Shown here one piece after another: positions 53,233 through 64,000 of a stretch of DNA of 64,000 nucleotides (position 1 is its first letter; the number at the start of each line of letters is the position of its first letter). Below the pieces are notes generated by a model that was given only the letters and a program-made list of their open reading frames with translations, was not told the DNA's origin and made no database searches. The DNA is from Acanthosepion lycidas (taxonomy: Eukaryota > Mollusca > Cephalopoda > Sepiida > Sepiidae), in assembly GCA_963932145.1 (NCBI GenBank), contig OZ010616.1, forward strand, positions 56,150,392 to 56,214,391. Reading direction: 5' to 3'. Both the position numbers and the translations under genes were made by a program.

Positions 53233-53440
53233 CTGATGCTGGTTATACAGATAGTGTATTGGTTATAGATACAGAAGGGGAATTGATTCCTTTGCATGAA
53301 ACTAGCTATGGGTTAAATAGCAAGGCAGACTGGTCTCTATGGTAGCCACCAGTCTAGAAGGAAAACAATTTCAAAACCAACCATGAGTGTTGGGTTGTCA
53401 AGCCATGTTGCCCTATGCACATTATGAGTTGAAGGATTTA
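53230..53440 (+). repeat. Dispersed repeat with GTTAAATAGCA core, copy 3
   Basis: GGGTTAAATAGCAAGGCAGA, then CTGGTCTCTATGGTAGCCAC correspond to the cores of 6880-7150 and 20900-21190. It follows a T-run. Confidence 0.55.
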
Positions 53441-54755
53441 TGGCATTAATTCTGAAGATAGAAATTGTTTTGGAATTTACCAGGTTGCATATTCCATTTT
53501 AACAAGATTAGTGAAAACATGGAAATTTTATTATATACCAAGCTCAAAAATTTATTACCATTTATTGGCTTGGATAGTTTTATTTTCAAAATTACATTTT
53601 AATTTTCTATAAATAAATTCTTTTTTTGCTTGAAAAAGAAACTAAAATTACATTTTTATTCAATTATATATTCACCTGTATTTGGTAATTTGACAATTTT
53701 TCTGTAAAATTCCAATATTTTGAGGTGGAAAATGTTTTCAATAAACTCTTGATTTTGATTTTCATTGAGAAATTTTTTTTATTTTATTGGTTGATGCAAG
53801 GCCAGGTGAATAAGACAAATGAGTGCATAGAACAGTCCAGAAGTTTTTCTTGTATTATTTTTGCTGCAGGCAGATTTCTTTTTTTTTTTTTTTTTTTTTT
53901 TTTTTTGCCATGTTGCAACTGCTACACAAGTGTACATTTAGTTTGAGTTTTAAAAACTAAATGAATATTACATTGATCACGCATTACTGTCATTGTTAAA
54001 TGGACAAAGTGCCAAGTTGAAAAAAGTAGGACTAAATCACGACAGGCCAAATATGTACCTACCTACAATAGAATAACTTTCATGTAGCATGCAAGCATTC
54101 TGCCAGTAAATAATTATTTGAAACTAATATAAAAACCTCCAATGGAGAAAAAAAACAAACTTTCTACATTATTGATAATATTTTTGAACACGGTTCTGCA
54201 TTTAAACTTCAATGAAGATTTGAAAATTTTATCTATGAAAAATTACAATTGTGATAAAAATAAAATTTATGAGGAAACTACATGTATCATGATATAATTG
54301 AAGATTGTAAAGGATGGTGTTAAGATATTCTAATTCAATACTCATGTTTTATCTATCAAAAGTACCTTTTAGTCTGTTGTGGAGTGATTTCGCAAGGTAG
54401 GCTTGTATTGGTACTAAGTTGGTCGTAAAATAGGTTCGACGTACAAAACGTTAGGAACTTAATATAATAGGTATAACACAGTAATCTAGTTGTGGTTGCT
54501 GATACTTTAGTATTCAACTAACTGTCGCCCGACATCAAATGACTGACCTACCCACTACTACTACATAGGTGAGAGTCTATTAGCTATAGAATAGGTGTGT
54601 TCCACCATAACATAGTCTTTGCTTTCCAATTGTATATTTTTTTTGGTATTTTCTTGCTGACTTATTACATTTGCTTTAAATTTATTTTAGTGCTGACTTG
54701 CTCCAATCAAAATTTTCTCAAAAGCTTATCTTCTGTAGGGGTGACAAATCATTAA
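53441..54755. other. Unassigned intergenic stretch
   Basis: A 28-base T-run lies at about 53879-53906. A less AT-rich block at about 54360-54610 has no recognised identity. No gene was seen. Confidence 0.55.
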
Positions 54756-55344
54756 TCTTACTTATAAAACGCAAATTGTGTGTGTGTTCATTCGTTTATA
54801 TATTGGATCATGTTTCCTACAATTATCAACCGATTTCAACAAAACTTCACAGGACTACGTAAAATTACCTGACAGCGCCAAAAATAGGAAAAAATACAAC
54901 TCTTTGCACAAAATCAATTTGAAAGTACGAGTAAGGGTATCGCACCCGAACGGAAGTTACCGCCGGCTACTCAAACGTCCGAAAACAAAATGAATGCCAT
55001 TAACTTCCGGTGACTCAGCATTTTTTTTTTTTTTTTTTTTTCAGAGAACGATACACAAAACATAAAACAAATGAAACCTAAACATACACAAGACCTCCTA
55101 ACTAAAAATAATAACCGGAAACTACTTTAAATACACATGGTGTCCAAATGAAACCCATGTGTACAGTCAAAATGCGGAAGTTAATTTTTAGTCATCAACC
55201 AAAAGATATTTGCTAACTGGAGCTGACATAAACATAGCCGATTTCTTCTGCCAAGCAACTTGGCAAAAATATTTTAAGTCAAGTGATAGCGATTGCTGTA
55301 TGATTTTTGAATCAAGCACGGGCAATGCCAGGCCATGCTGCTAG
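54756..55344 (+). mobile_element. Non-autonomous Helitron, copy 3 (different interior)
   Basis: The TC start (TCTTACTTATAAAACGCAAA), the first about 150 bases, and the 3' end (CACGGGCAATGCCAGGC...GCTAG before T) match the other two copies. The 3' hairpin is weaker. The interior is unrelated and lacks the second 5'-like module and the long (TG)n. It is inserted between A and T. Confidence 0.7.
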
Positions 55345-55724
55345 TCTTTTATGAAATCCATTATGCCAGCATTCAATGGAGTTGTGCGTTCTTGGCAAGT
55401 CATTTGAAATCCTTTCTAAAACTGACCACAAGTCAATTTTAAACATTGTCTTCCTTTTCTACTGTGAATGATGTCTAATCATTTAGCTTCAAAATATTGC
55501 AAAAATCCTCTTTTTTTCTTTTTCCCAGTTTGGAACTTTGTCAATTCTAACATTACCAATTACTATTCTCAGTTTTTGATATTTATCTGCAAGTCGACTG
55601 CTTTTTGCATTGAACATTATTTCATGTTAGTATTATAATTTAATTCCAAATTTATTCTTAATTGCTGTTTATGATTAGTTTTGACATTATAATTTGTTAC
55701 CAAAAATAGAAAAAAAAATTTTTT
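55345..55724. other. Spacer between Helitron and satellite
   Basis: No feature recognised. Confidence 0.6.
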
Positions 55725-55865
55725 AATCAGTGGCTTTACTGCCATGGTGTAATAGTAAGACACAAGAGGTTAATAAGGAGGAAGAGGAAAGCATAATCAG
55801 GCGGACAGTAGATAGCAATTGACAATGCATTTAAATTTTTGAAGTTGGCTGGAAAGAGTTCCACA
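55725..55865 (-). mobile_element. LINE-A 3' terminus at the edge of the satellite array
   Basis: AATCAGTGGCTTTACTGCCA, then ACACAAGAGG correspond to the LINE-A 3' end at 27175 and 38080. The sequence passes without a break into a first, atypical satellite monomer. This is the junction where the LINE tail becomes the satellite. Confidence 0.75.
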
Positions 55866-56780
55866 AGAAAGGCAGTAAAGATAAGGGTTACTTGGTGGGG
55901 AAGAATTACAATCAGAAAAATTAATGATGAATAGGAAAAAGAAAGGATAATCAGGCCAACAGTAGATAGCAATTGACATTGCATTTCAATTTTTGAATAT
56001 TAAAGTTGGCTGGAAAGAGAGTTCCACAAGAAAGGCAGTAAAGATAAGGGTTACTTGGTGGGGAAGAATTAGAATCAGAAACATTAATGATGAATAGGAA
56101 GAAGAAAGCATAATCAGGCGGAGGGTAGATAGCAATTGACATTGCATTTAAATTTTTGAATATTAAAGCTGACTGGAAAGAGAGTTCCATGAGAAAAGGC
56201 AGTAAAGATAAGGGTTACATGGTGGGGAAGAATTAGAATCAGAAACATTAATGATGAATAGGAAAAAGAAAGGATAATCAGGCCAACAGTAGATAGCAAT
56301 TGACATTGCATTTAAATATTTGAATATTAAAGTTGGCTGGAAAGAGAGTTCCACAAGAAAGGCAGTAAAGATAAGGGTTACATGGTGGGGAAGAATTAGA
56401 ATCAGAAACATTAATGATGAATAGGAAAAAGAAAGGATAATCAGGAGGAGGGTAGATAGCAATTGACATTGTATTTCAATTTTTGAATATTAAAGTTTGC
56501 TGAAAAGAGAGTTCCACAAGAAAGGCAGTAAAGATAAGGGTTACAGGGTGGGGAAGAATTAGAATCAGAAACATTAATGATGAATAGGAAAAAGAAAGGA
56601 TAATCAGGAGGAGGGTAGATAGCAATTGACATTGTATTTCAATTTTTGAATATTAAAGTTTGCTGAAAAGAGAGTTCCACAAGAAAGGCAGTAAAGATAA
56701 GGGTTACTTGGTGGGGAAGAATTAGAATCAGAAACATTAATGATGAATACGAAGAAGAAAGAATAATCAGGAGGATGGTA

Positions 56781-58571
56781 GATAGCAATTGACATTGTAT
56801 TTCAATTTTTGAATATTAAAGTTTGCTGGAAAGAGAGTTCCTCAAGAAAGCAGTAAAGATAAGGGTTACAGGGTGTGGAAGAATTAGGATCAGAAAGATT
56901 AATGATGAATAGGGAGAAGAAAGGATAATCAGGACGACAGTAGATAGCAATTGACATTGCATTTAAATTTTTGAATATGAAAGCTGGCTGGAAAGAGAGT
57001 TCCACAAGAAAGGCAGTAAATATAAGGGTTATAGGGTGTGGAAGAATTGGGTTCAGAAACATTAATGATGAATAGGAAGAAGAAAGGATAATCAGGATAA
57101 CAGTAGATAGCAATTGACATTGCATTTAAATTTTTGATATTAAAGTTGGCTGGAAAGAGAGTTCCACCAGAAAGGCAGTAAAGATAAGGGTTACATGGTG
57201 GGGAAGAATTAGAATCAGAAACATTAATGATGAATGGGAAGAAGAAAGCATAATCAGGAGGAGCGAAGATAGCAATTGACATTGCATTTAAATTTTTAAA
57301 TATTGAAGTTAGCTAGAAAGAGAGTTCCACAAGAAAGGCAGTAAAGATAAGGGTTACAGGGTGGTAAAGAATTAGTATCAGAAACATTAATGATGAATAG
57401 GGAGAAGAAAGGATAATCAGGAAGCGGGTAGATAGCAATTGACATTGCATTTCAATTTTTGAATATTAAAGTTTGCTGAAAAGAGAGTTCCACAAGAAAG
57501 GCAGTAAAGATAAGGGTTACAGGGTGGGGAAGAATTAGAATCAGAAACATTAATGATGAATAGGGAGAAGAAAGGATAATGAAAACAACAGTAGATAGCA
57601 ATTGACATTGCATTTCAATTTTTGAATATTAAAGTTGGCTGGAAAGAGAGTTCCACAAGAAAGGCAGTAAAGATAAGGGTTACAGGGTGGGGAAGAATTA
57701 GAATCAGAAACATTAATGATGAATAGGGAGAAGAAAGGATAATGAAAACAACAGTAGATAGCAACTGACATTGCATTTCAATTTTTGAATATTAAAGTTG
57801 GCTGGAAAGAGAGTTCCACAAGAAAGGCAGTAAAGATAAGGGTTACATGGTGGGGAAGAATTAGAATCAGAAACATTAATGATGAATAGGGAGAAGTAAG
57901 GATAATCAGGCCAACAGTAGATAGCAATTGACATTGCATTTAAATTTTTGAATATTAAAGTTGGCTGGAAAGAGAGTTCCACAAGAAAGGCAGTAAAGAT
58001 AAGGGTTACTTGGTGGGGAAGAATTAGTATCAGAAAGATTAATGATGAATAGGGAGAAGAAAGGATAATCAGGATGACAGTAGATAGCAATTGACATTGC
58101 ATTTAAATATTTGAATATTAAAGTTGGCTGGAAAGAGAGTTCCACAAGAAAGGCAGTAAAGATAAGGGTTACATGGTGGGGAAGAATTAGAATCAGAAAC
58201 ATTAATGATGAATAGGAAAAAGAAAGGATAATCAGGAGGAGGGTAGATAGCAATTGACATTGTATTTCAATTTTTGAATATTAAAGTTTGCTGAAAAGAG
58301 AGTTCCACAAGAAAGGCAGTAAAGATAAGGGTTACAGGGTGGGGAAGAATTAGAATCAGAAACATTAATGATGAATAGGGAGAAGAAAGGATAATCAAAA
58401 CAACAGTAGATAGCAATTGACATTGCATTTCAATTTTTGAATATTAAAGTTGGCTGGAAAGAGAGTTCCACAAGAAAGGCAGTAAAGATAAGGGTTACTT
58501 GGGGGGGAAGAATTAGAATCAGAAACATTAATGATGAATACGAAGAAGAAAGAATAATCAGGAGGATGGTA
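56781..58571. repeat. Higher-order repeat unit 1 (11 monomers)
   Basis: It begins at the monomer preceded by GGAGGATGGTA. Monomers 1-4 are matched by the other units. It lacks one GGACGACAGTA monomer present in later units and has different monomers near its right end. Confidence 0.85.
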
Positions 58572-60356
58572 GATAGCAATTGACATTGTATTTCAATTTT
58601 TGAATATTAAAGTTTGCTGGAAAGAGAGTTCCTCAAGAAAGCAGTAAAGATAAGGGTTACAGGGTGTGGAAGAATTAGGATCAGAAAGATTAATGATGAA
58701 TAGGGAGAAGAAAGGATAATCAGGACGACAGTAGATAGCAATTGACATTGCATTTAAATTTTTGAATATGAAAGCTGGCTGGAAAGAGAGTTCCACAAGA
58801 AAGGCAGTAAATATAAGGGTTATAGGGTGTGGAAGAATTGGGTTCAGAAACATTAATGATGAATAGGAAGAAGAAAGGATAATCAGGATAACAGTAGATA
58901 GCAATTGACATTGCATTTAAATTTTTGATATTAAAGTTGGCTGGAAAGAGAGTTCCACCAGAAAGGCAGTAAAGATAAGGGTTACATGGTGGGGAAGAAT
59001 TAGAATCAGAAACATTAATGATGAATGGGAAGAAGAAAGCATAATCAGGAGGAGCGAAGATAGCAATTGACATTGCATTTAAATTTTTAAATATTGAAGT
59101 TAGCTAGAAAGAGAGTTCCACAAGAAAGGCAGTAAAGATAAGGGTTACAGGGTGGTAAAGAATTAGTATCAGAAACATTAATGATGAATAGGGAGAAGAA
59201 AGGATAATCAGGACGACAGTAGATAGCAATTGACATTGCATTTCAATTTTTGAATATTAAAGTTGGCTGGAAAGAGAGTTCCACAAGAAAGGCAGTAAAG
59301 ATAAGGGTTACTTGGTGGGGAAGAATTAGAATCAGAAACATTAATGATGAATAGGGAGAAGAAAGGATAATCAGGAAGCGGGTAGATAGCAATTGACATT
59401 GCATTTCAATTTTTGAATATTAAAGTTTGCTGAAAAGAGAGTTCCACAAGAAAGGCAGTAAAGATAAGGGTTACAGGGTGGGGAAGAATTAGAATCAGAA
59501 ACATTAATGATGAATAGGGAGAAGAAAGGATAATGAAAACAACAGTAGATAGCAATTGACATTGCATTTCAATTTTTGAATATTAAAGTTGGCTGGAAAG
59601 AGAGTTCCACAAGAAAGGCAGTAAAGATAAGGGTTACAGGGTGGGGAAGAATTAGAATCAGAAACATTAATGATGAATAGGGAGAAGAAAGGATAATGAA
59701 AACAACAGTAGATAGCAACTGACATTGCATTTCAATTTTTGAATATTAAAGTTGGCTGGAAAGAGAGTTCCACAAGAAAGGCAGTAAAGATAAGGGTTAC
59801 ATGGTGGGGAAGAATTAGAATCAGAAACATTAATGATGAATAGGGAGAAGTAAGGATAATCAGGACGACAGTAGATAGCAATTGACATTGCATTTAAATT
59901 TTTGAATATTAAAGTTGGCTGGAAAGAGAGTTCCACAAGAAAGGCAGTAAAGATAAGGATTACAGGGTGGGGAAGAATTAGAATCAGAAACATTAATGAT
60001 GAATAGGGAGAAGTAAGGATAATCAGGACGACAGTAGATAGCAATTGACATTGCATTTAAATTTTTGAATATTAAAGTTGGCTGGAAAGAGAGTTCCACA
60101 AGAAAGGCAGTAAAGATAAGGATTACAGGGTGGGGAAGAATTAGAATCAGAAACATTAATGATGAATAGGAAGAAGAAAGGATAATCAGAACTACAGTAG
60201 ATAACAATTGACATTGCATTTAAATTTTTGAATATTAAAGTTGGCTGGAAAGAGAGTTCCACCAGAAAGGCAGTAAAGATAAGGGTTACATGGTGGGGAA
60301 GAATCAGAAACATTAATGATGAATACGAAGAAGAAAGAATAATCAGGAGGATGGTA
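58572..60356. repeat. Higher-order repeat unit 2 (11 monomers)
   Basis: 1785 bp. The first three monomers match unit 1 almost base for base. It contains one GGAAGCGGGTA monomer (59385), and its last monomer (60200) is 157 bp because of a 6-bp deletion. Confidence 0.88.
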
Positions 60357-62304
60357 GATAGCAATTGACATTGTATTTCAATTTTTGAATATTAAAGTTT
60401 GCTGGAAAGAGAGTTCCTCAAGAAAGCAGTAAAGATAAGGGTTACAGGGTGTGGAAGAATTAGGATCAGAAAGATTAATGATGAATAGGGAGAAGAAAGG
60501 ATAATCAGGACGACAGTAGATAGCAATTGACATTGCATTTAAATTTTTGAATATGAAAGCTGGCTGGAAAGAGAGTTCCACAAGAAAGGCAGTAAATATA
60601 AGGGTTATAGGGTGTGGAAGAATTGGGTTCAGAAACATTAATGATGAATAGGAAGAAGGAAGGATAATCAGGATAACAGTAGATAGCAATTGACATTGCA
60701 TTTAAATTTTTGATATTAAAGTTGGCTGGAAAGAGAGTTCCACCAGAAAGGCAGTAAAGATAAGGGTTACATGGTGGGGAAGAATTAGAATCAGAAACAT
60801 TAATGATGAATGGGAAGAAGAAAGCATAATCAGGAGGAGCGAAGATAGCAATTGACATTGCATTTCAATTTTTAAATATTGAAGTTAGCTAGAAAGAGAG
60901 TTCCACAAGAAAGGCAGTAAAGATAAGGGTTACAGGGTGGTAAAGAATTAGTATCAGAAACATTAATGATGAATAGGGAGAAGAAAGGATAATCAGGACG
61001 ACAGTAGATAGCAATTGACATTGCATTTCAATTTTTGAATATTAAAGTTGGCTGGAAAGAGAGTTCCACAAGAAAGGCAGTAAAGATAAGGGTTACTTGG
61101 TGGGGAAGAATTAGAATCAGAAACATTAATGATGAATAGGGAAAAGAAAGGATAATCAGGAAGCGGGTAGATAGCAATTGACATTGCATTTCAATTTTTG
61201 AATATTAAAGTTGGCTGGAAAGAGAGTTCCACAAGAAAGGCAGTAAAGATAAGGGTTACTTGGTGGGGAAGAATTAGAATCAGAAACATTAATGATGAAT
61301 AGGGAGAAGAAAGGATAATCAGGAAGCGGGTAGATAGCAATTGACATTGCATTTCAATTTTTGAATATTAAAGTTTGCTGAAAAGAGAGTTCCACAAGAA
61401 AGGCAGTAAAGATAAGGGTTACAGGGTGGGGAAGAATTAGAATCAGAAACATTAATGATGAATAGGGAGAAGAAAGGATAATGAAAACAACAGTAGATAG
61501 CAATTGACATTGCATTTCAATTTTTGAATATTAAAGTTGGCTGGAAAGAGAGTTCCACAAGAAAGGCAGTAAAGATAAGGGTTACAGGGTGGGGAAGAAT
61601 TAGAATCAGAAACATTAATGATGAATAGGGAGAAGAAAGGATAATGAAAACAACAGTAGATAGCAACTGACATTGCATTTCAATTTTTGAATATTAAAGT
61701 TGGCTGGAAAGAGAGTTCCACAAGAAAGGCAGTAAAGATAAGGGTTACATGGTGGGGAAGAATTAGAATCAGAAACATTAATGATGAATAGGGAGAAGTA
61801 AGGATAATCAGGACGACAGTAGATAGCAATTGACATTGCATTTAAATTTTTGAATATTAAAGTTGGCTGGAAAGAGAGTTCCACAAGAAAGGCAGTAAAG
61901 ATAAGGATTACAGGGTGGGGAAGAATTAGAATCAGAAACATTAATGATGAATAGGGAGAAGTAAGGATAATCAGGACGACAGTAGATAGCAATTGACATT
62001 GCATTTAAATTTTTGAATATTAAAGTTGGCTGGAAAGAGAGTTCCACAAGAAAGGCAGTAAAGATAAGGATTACAGGGTGGGGAAGAATTAGAATCAGAA
62101 ACATTAATGATGAATAGGAAGAAGAAAGGATAATCAGAACTACAGTAGATAACAATTGACATTGCATTTAAATTTTTGAATATTAAAGTTGGCTGGAAAG
62201 AGAGTTCCACCAGAAAGGCAGTAAAGATAAGGGTTACATGGTGGGGAAGAATCAGAAACATTAATGATGAATACGAAGAAGAAAGAATAATCAGGAGGAT
62301 GGTA
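60357..62304. repeat. Higher-order repeat unit 3 (12 monomers)
   Basis: 1948 bp, equal to unit 2 plus one monomer. The GGAAGCGGGTA monomer is doubled (61170 and 61333). It keeps the 157-bp monomer at its end (62148). Confidence 0.88.
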
Positions 62305-64000
62305 GATAGCAATTGACATTGTATTTCAATTTTTGAATATTAAAGTTTGCTGGAAAGAGAGTTCCTCAAGAAAGCAGTAAAGATAAGGGTTACAGGGTGT
62401 GGAAGAATTAGGATCAGAAAGATTAATGATGAATAGGGAGAAGAAAGGATAATCAGGACGACAGTAGATAGCAATTGACATTGCATTTAAATTTTTGAAT
62501 ATGAAAGCTGGCTGGAAAGAGAGTTCCACAAGAAAGGCAGTAAATATAAGGGTTATAGGGTGTGGAAGAATTGGGTTCAGAAACATTAATGATGAATAGG
62601 AAGAAGGAAGGATAATCAGGATAACAGTAGATAGCAATTGACATTGCATTTAAATTTTTGATATTAAAGTTGGCTGGAAAGAGAGTTCCACCAGAAAGGC
62701 AGTAAAGATAAGGGTTACATGGTGGGGAAGAATTAGAATCAGAAACATTAATGATGAATGGGAAGAAGAAAGCATAATCAGGAGGAGCGAAGATAGCAAT
62801 TGACATTGCATTTCAATTTTTAAATATTGAAGTTAGCTAGAAAGAGAGTTCCACAAGAAAGGCAGTAAAGATAAGGGTTACAGGGTGGTAAAGAATTAGT
62901 ATCAGAAACATTAATGATGAATAGGGAGAAGAAAGGATAATCAGGACGACAGTAGATAGCAATTGACATTGCATTTCAATTTTTGAATATTAAAGTTGGC
63001 TGGAAAGAGAGTTCCACAAGAAAGGCAGTAAAGATAAGGGTTACTTGGTGGGGAAGAATTAGAATCAGAAACATTAATGATGAATAGGGAAAAGAAAGGA
63101 TAATCAGGAAGCGGGTAGATAGCAATTGACATTGCATTTCAATTTTTGAATATTAAAGTTGGCTGGAAAGAGAGTTCCACAAGAAAGGCAGTAAAGATAA
63201 GGGTTACTTGGTGGGGAAGAATTAGAATCAGAAACATTAATGATGAATAGGGAGAAGAAAGGATAATCAGGAAGCGGGTAGATAGCAATTGACATTGCAT
63301 TTCAATTTTTGAATATTAAAGTTTGCTGAAAAGAGAGTTCCACAAGAAAGGCAGTAAAGATAAGGGTTACAGGGTGGGGAAGAATTAGAATCAGAAACAT
63401 TAATGATGAATAGGGAGAAGAAAGGATAAAGAAAACAACAGTAGATAGCAATTGACATTGCATTTCAATTTTTGAATATTAAAGTTGGCTGGAAAGAGAG
63501 TTCCACAAGAAAGGCAGTAAAGATAAGGGTTACAGGGTGGGGAAGAATTAGAATCAGAAACATTAATGATGAATAGGAAAAAGAAAGGATAATCAGGCCA
63601 ACAGTAGATAGCAATTGACATTGCATTTCAATTTTTGAATATTAAAGTTGGCTGGAAAGAGAGTTCCACAAGAAAGGCAGTAAAGATAAGGGTTACAGGG
63701 TGGGGAAGAATTAGAATCAGAAACATTAATGATGAATAGGAAAAAGAAAGGATAATGAAAACAACAGTAGATAGCAATTGACATTGCATTTCAATTTTTG
63801 AATATTAAAGTTTGCTGAAAAGAGAGTTCCACAAGAAAGGCAGTAAAGATAAGGGTTACAGGGTGGGGAAGAATTAGAATCAGAAACATTAATGATGAAT
63901 AGGGAGAAGAAAGGATAATGAAAACAACAGTAGATAGCAATTGACATTGCATTTCAATTTTTGAATATTAAAGTTGGCTGGAAAGAGAGTTCCACAAGAA
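62305..64000. repeat. Higher-order repeat unit 4 (partial)
   Basis: It follows unit 3, with the same doubled GGAAGCGGGTA monomer (63118 and 63281) and the same small variants, for about seven monomers. It then diverges in monomer order from 63607 to the window end. Confidence 0.85.

Larger units (their letters stand above)
55735..64000. repeat. 163-bp tandem satellite derived from LINE-A tail, about 51 monomers
   Basis: Using GATAGCAATTGACATTGCAT as anchor, monomers start at 55811, 55965, 56128, 56292 and so on to 63933. Most spacings are 163, with some 162 or 157, one 164, and a first unit of 154. The array continues past the window. Each monomer carries, on minus, the LINE-A protein tail (CGTLFPANFNIQKLKCNVNC). 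Since 163 is not a multiple of three, each monomer shifts frame, giving the many 63- to 129-codon frames. These are not genes. Confidence 0.96.

Noticed and set aside
55735-64000. Dozens of 63- to 129-codon minus-strand frames as a gene family
   Set aside because: They follow the satellite period, change frame at every monomer and have no start or splice context. They are a LINE tail fragment repeated.
55735-64000. CRISPR-like array
   Set aside because: Units are contiguous with no unique spacers, the period is 163 bp, and the genome is eukaryotic.

Overview
The window is eukaryotic, AT-rich and dominated by introns and repeats. The host proteins and the repeats (LINE tails, Helitrons, a tRNA-derived SINE, cut-and-paste MITEs) look most like a cephalopod mollusc, probably an octopod. 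That assignment is inference from repeat style. It does not rest on a marker gene.

Left part (1-25.2 kb): a ubiquitin-conjugating enzyme gene of the UBE2K (E2-25K/HIP2) family on the minus strand. Five exons can be placed to the base (25189-25130, 20004-19852, 7432-7350, 3201-3038, 1359-1295). They splice in frame to 175 residues with the HPN motif, the active-site Cys and the start of the UBA domain. Only about 25 C-terminal residues should lie off the left edge. The introns carry two near-palindromic mariner MITEs, a decayed hAT transposase, a pogo-like MITE, a foldback element, a LINE tail and two old local duplications. A/T homopolymers there are almost all T-runs on the sense strand.

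Middle (25.2-48 kb): a promoter-like stretch for UBE2K, then a transposon graveyard with no intact host gene. It holds fragments of at least three non-LTR retrotransposon types, two composite Helitrons, a Tc1-like remnant, a hAT MITE, a SINE, and minisatellites of 36 bp and 26 bp.

Right part (48-51.7 kb): the first coding exon (48297/48360-48481) and last coding exon (51562-51654) of a phosphoribosyl-pyrophosphate synthetase (PRPS) on the plus strand. The central exons are absent. A gap of exactly 200 Ns (50340-50539) and a 555-bp polypyrimidine tract lie between the two exons, so the central exons are most likely lost in an unsized assembly gap.

Right end (55.7-64 kb): a tandem satellite of about 51 monomers (modal length 163 bp) running off the window. 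Its monomer is recognisably the 3'-terminal part of the jockey/CR1-like LINE found elsewhere in this window. The monomers form a higher-order repeat of 11, later 12, units. This retrotransposon-tail-to-satellite conversion is the most interesting system here. I recognised no LTR or other virus-like element.
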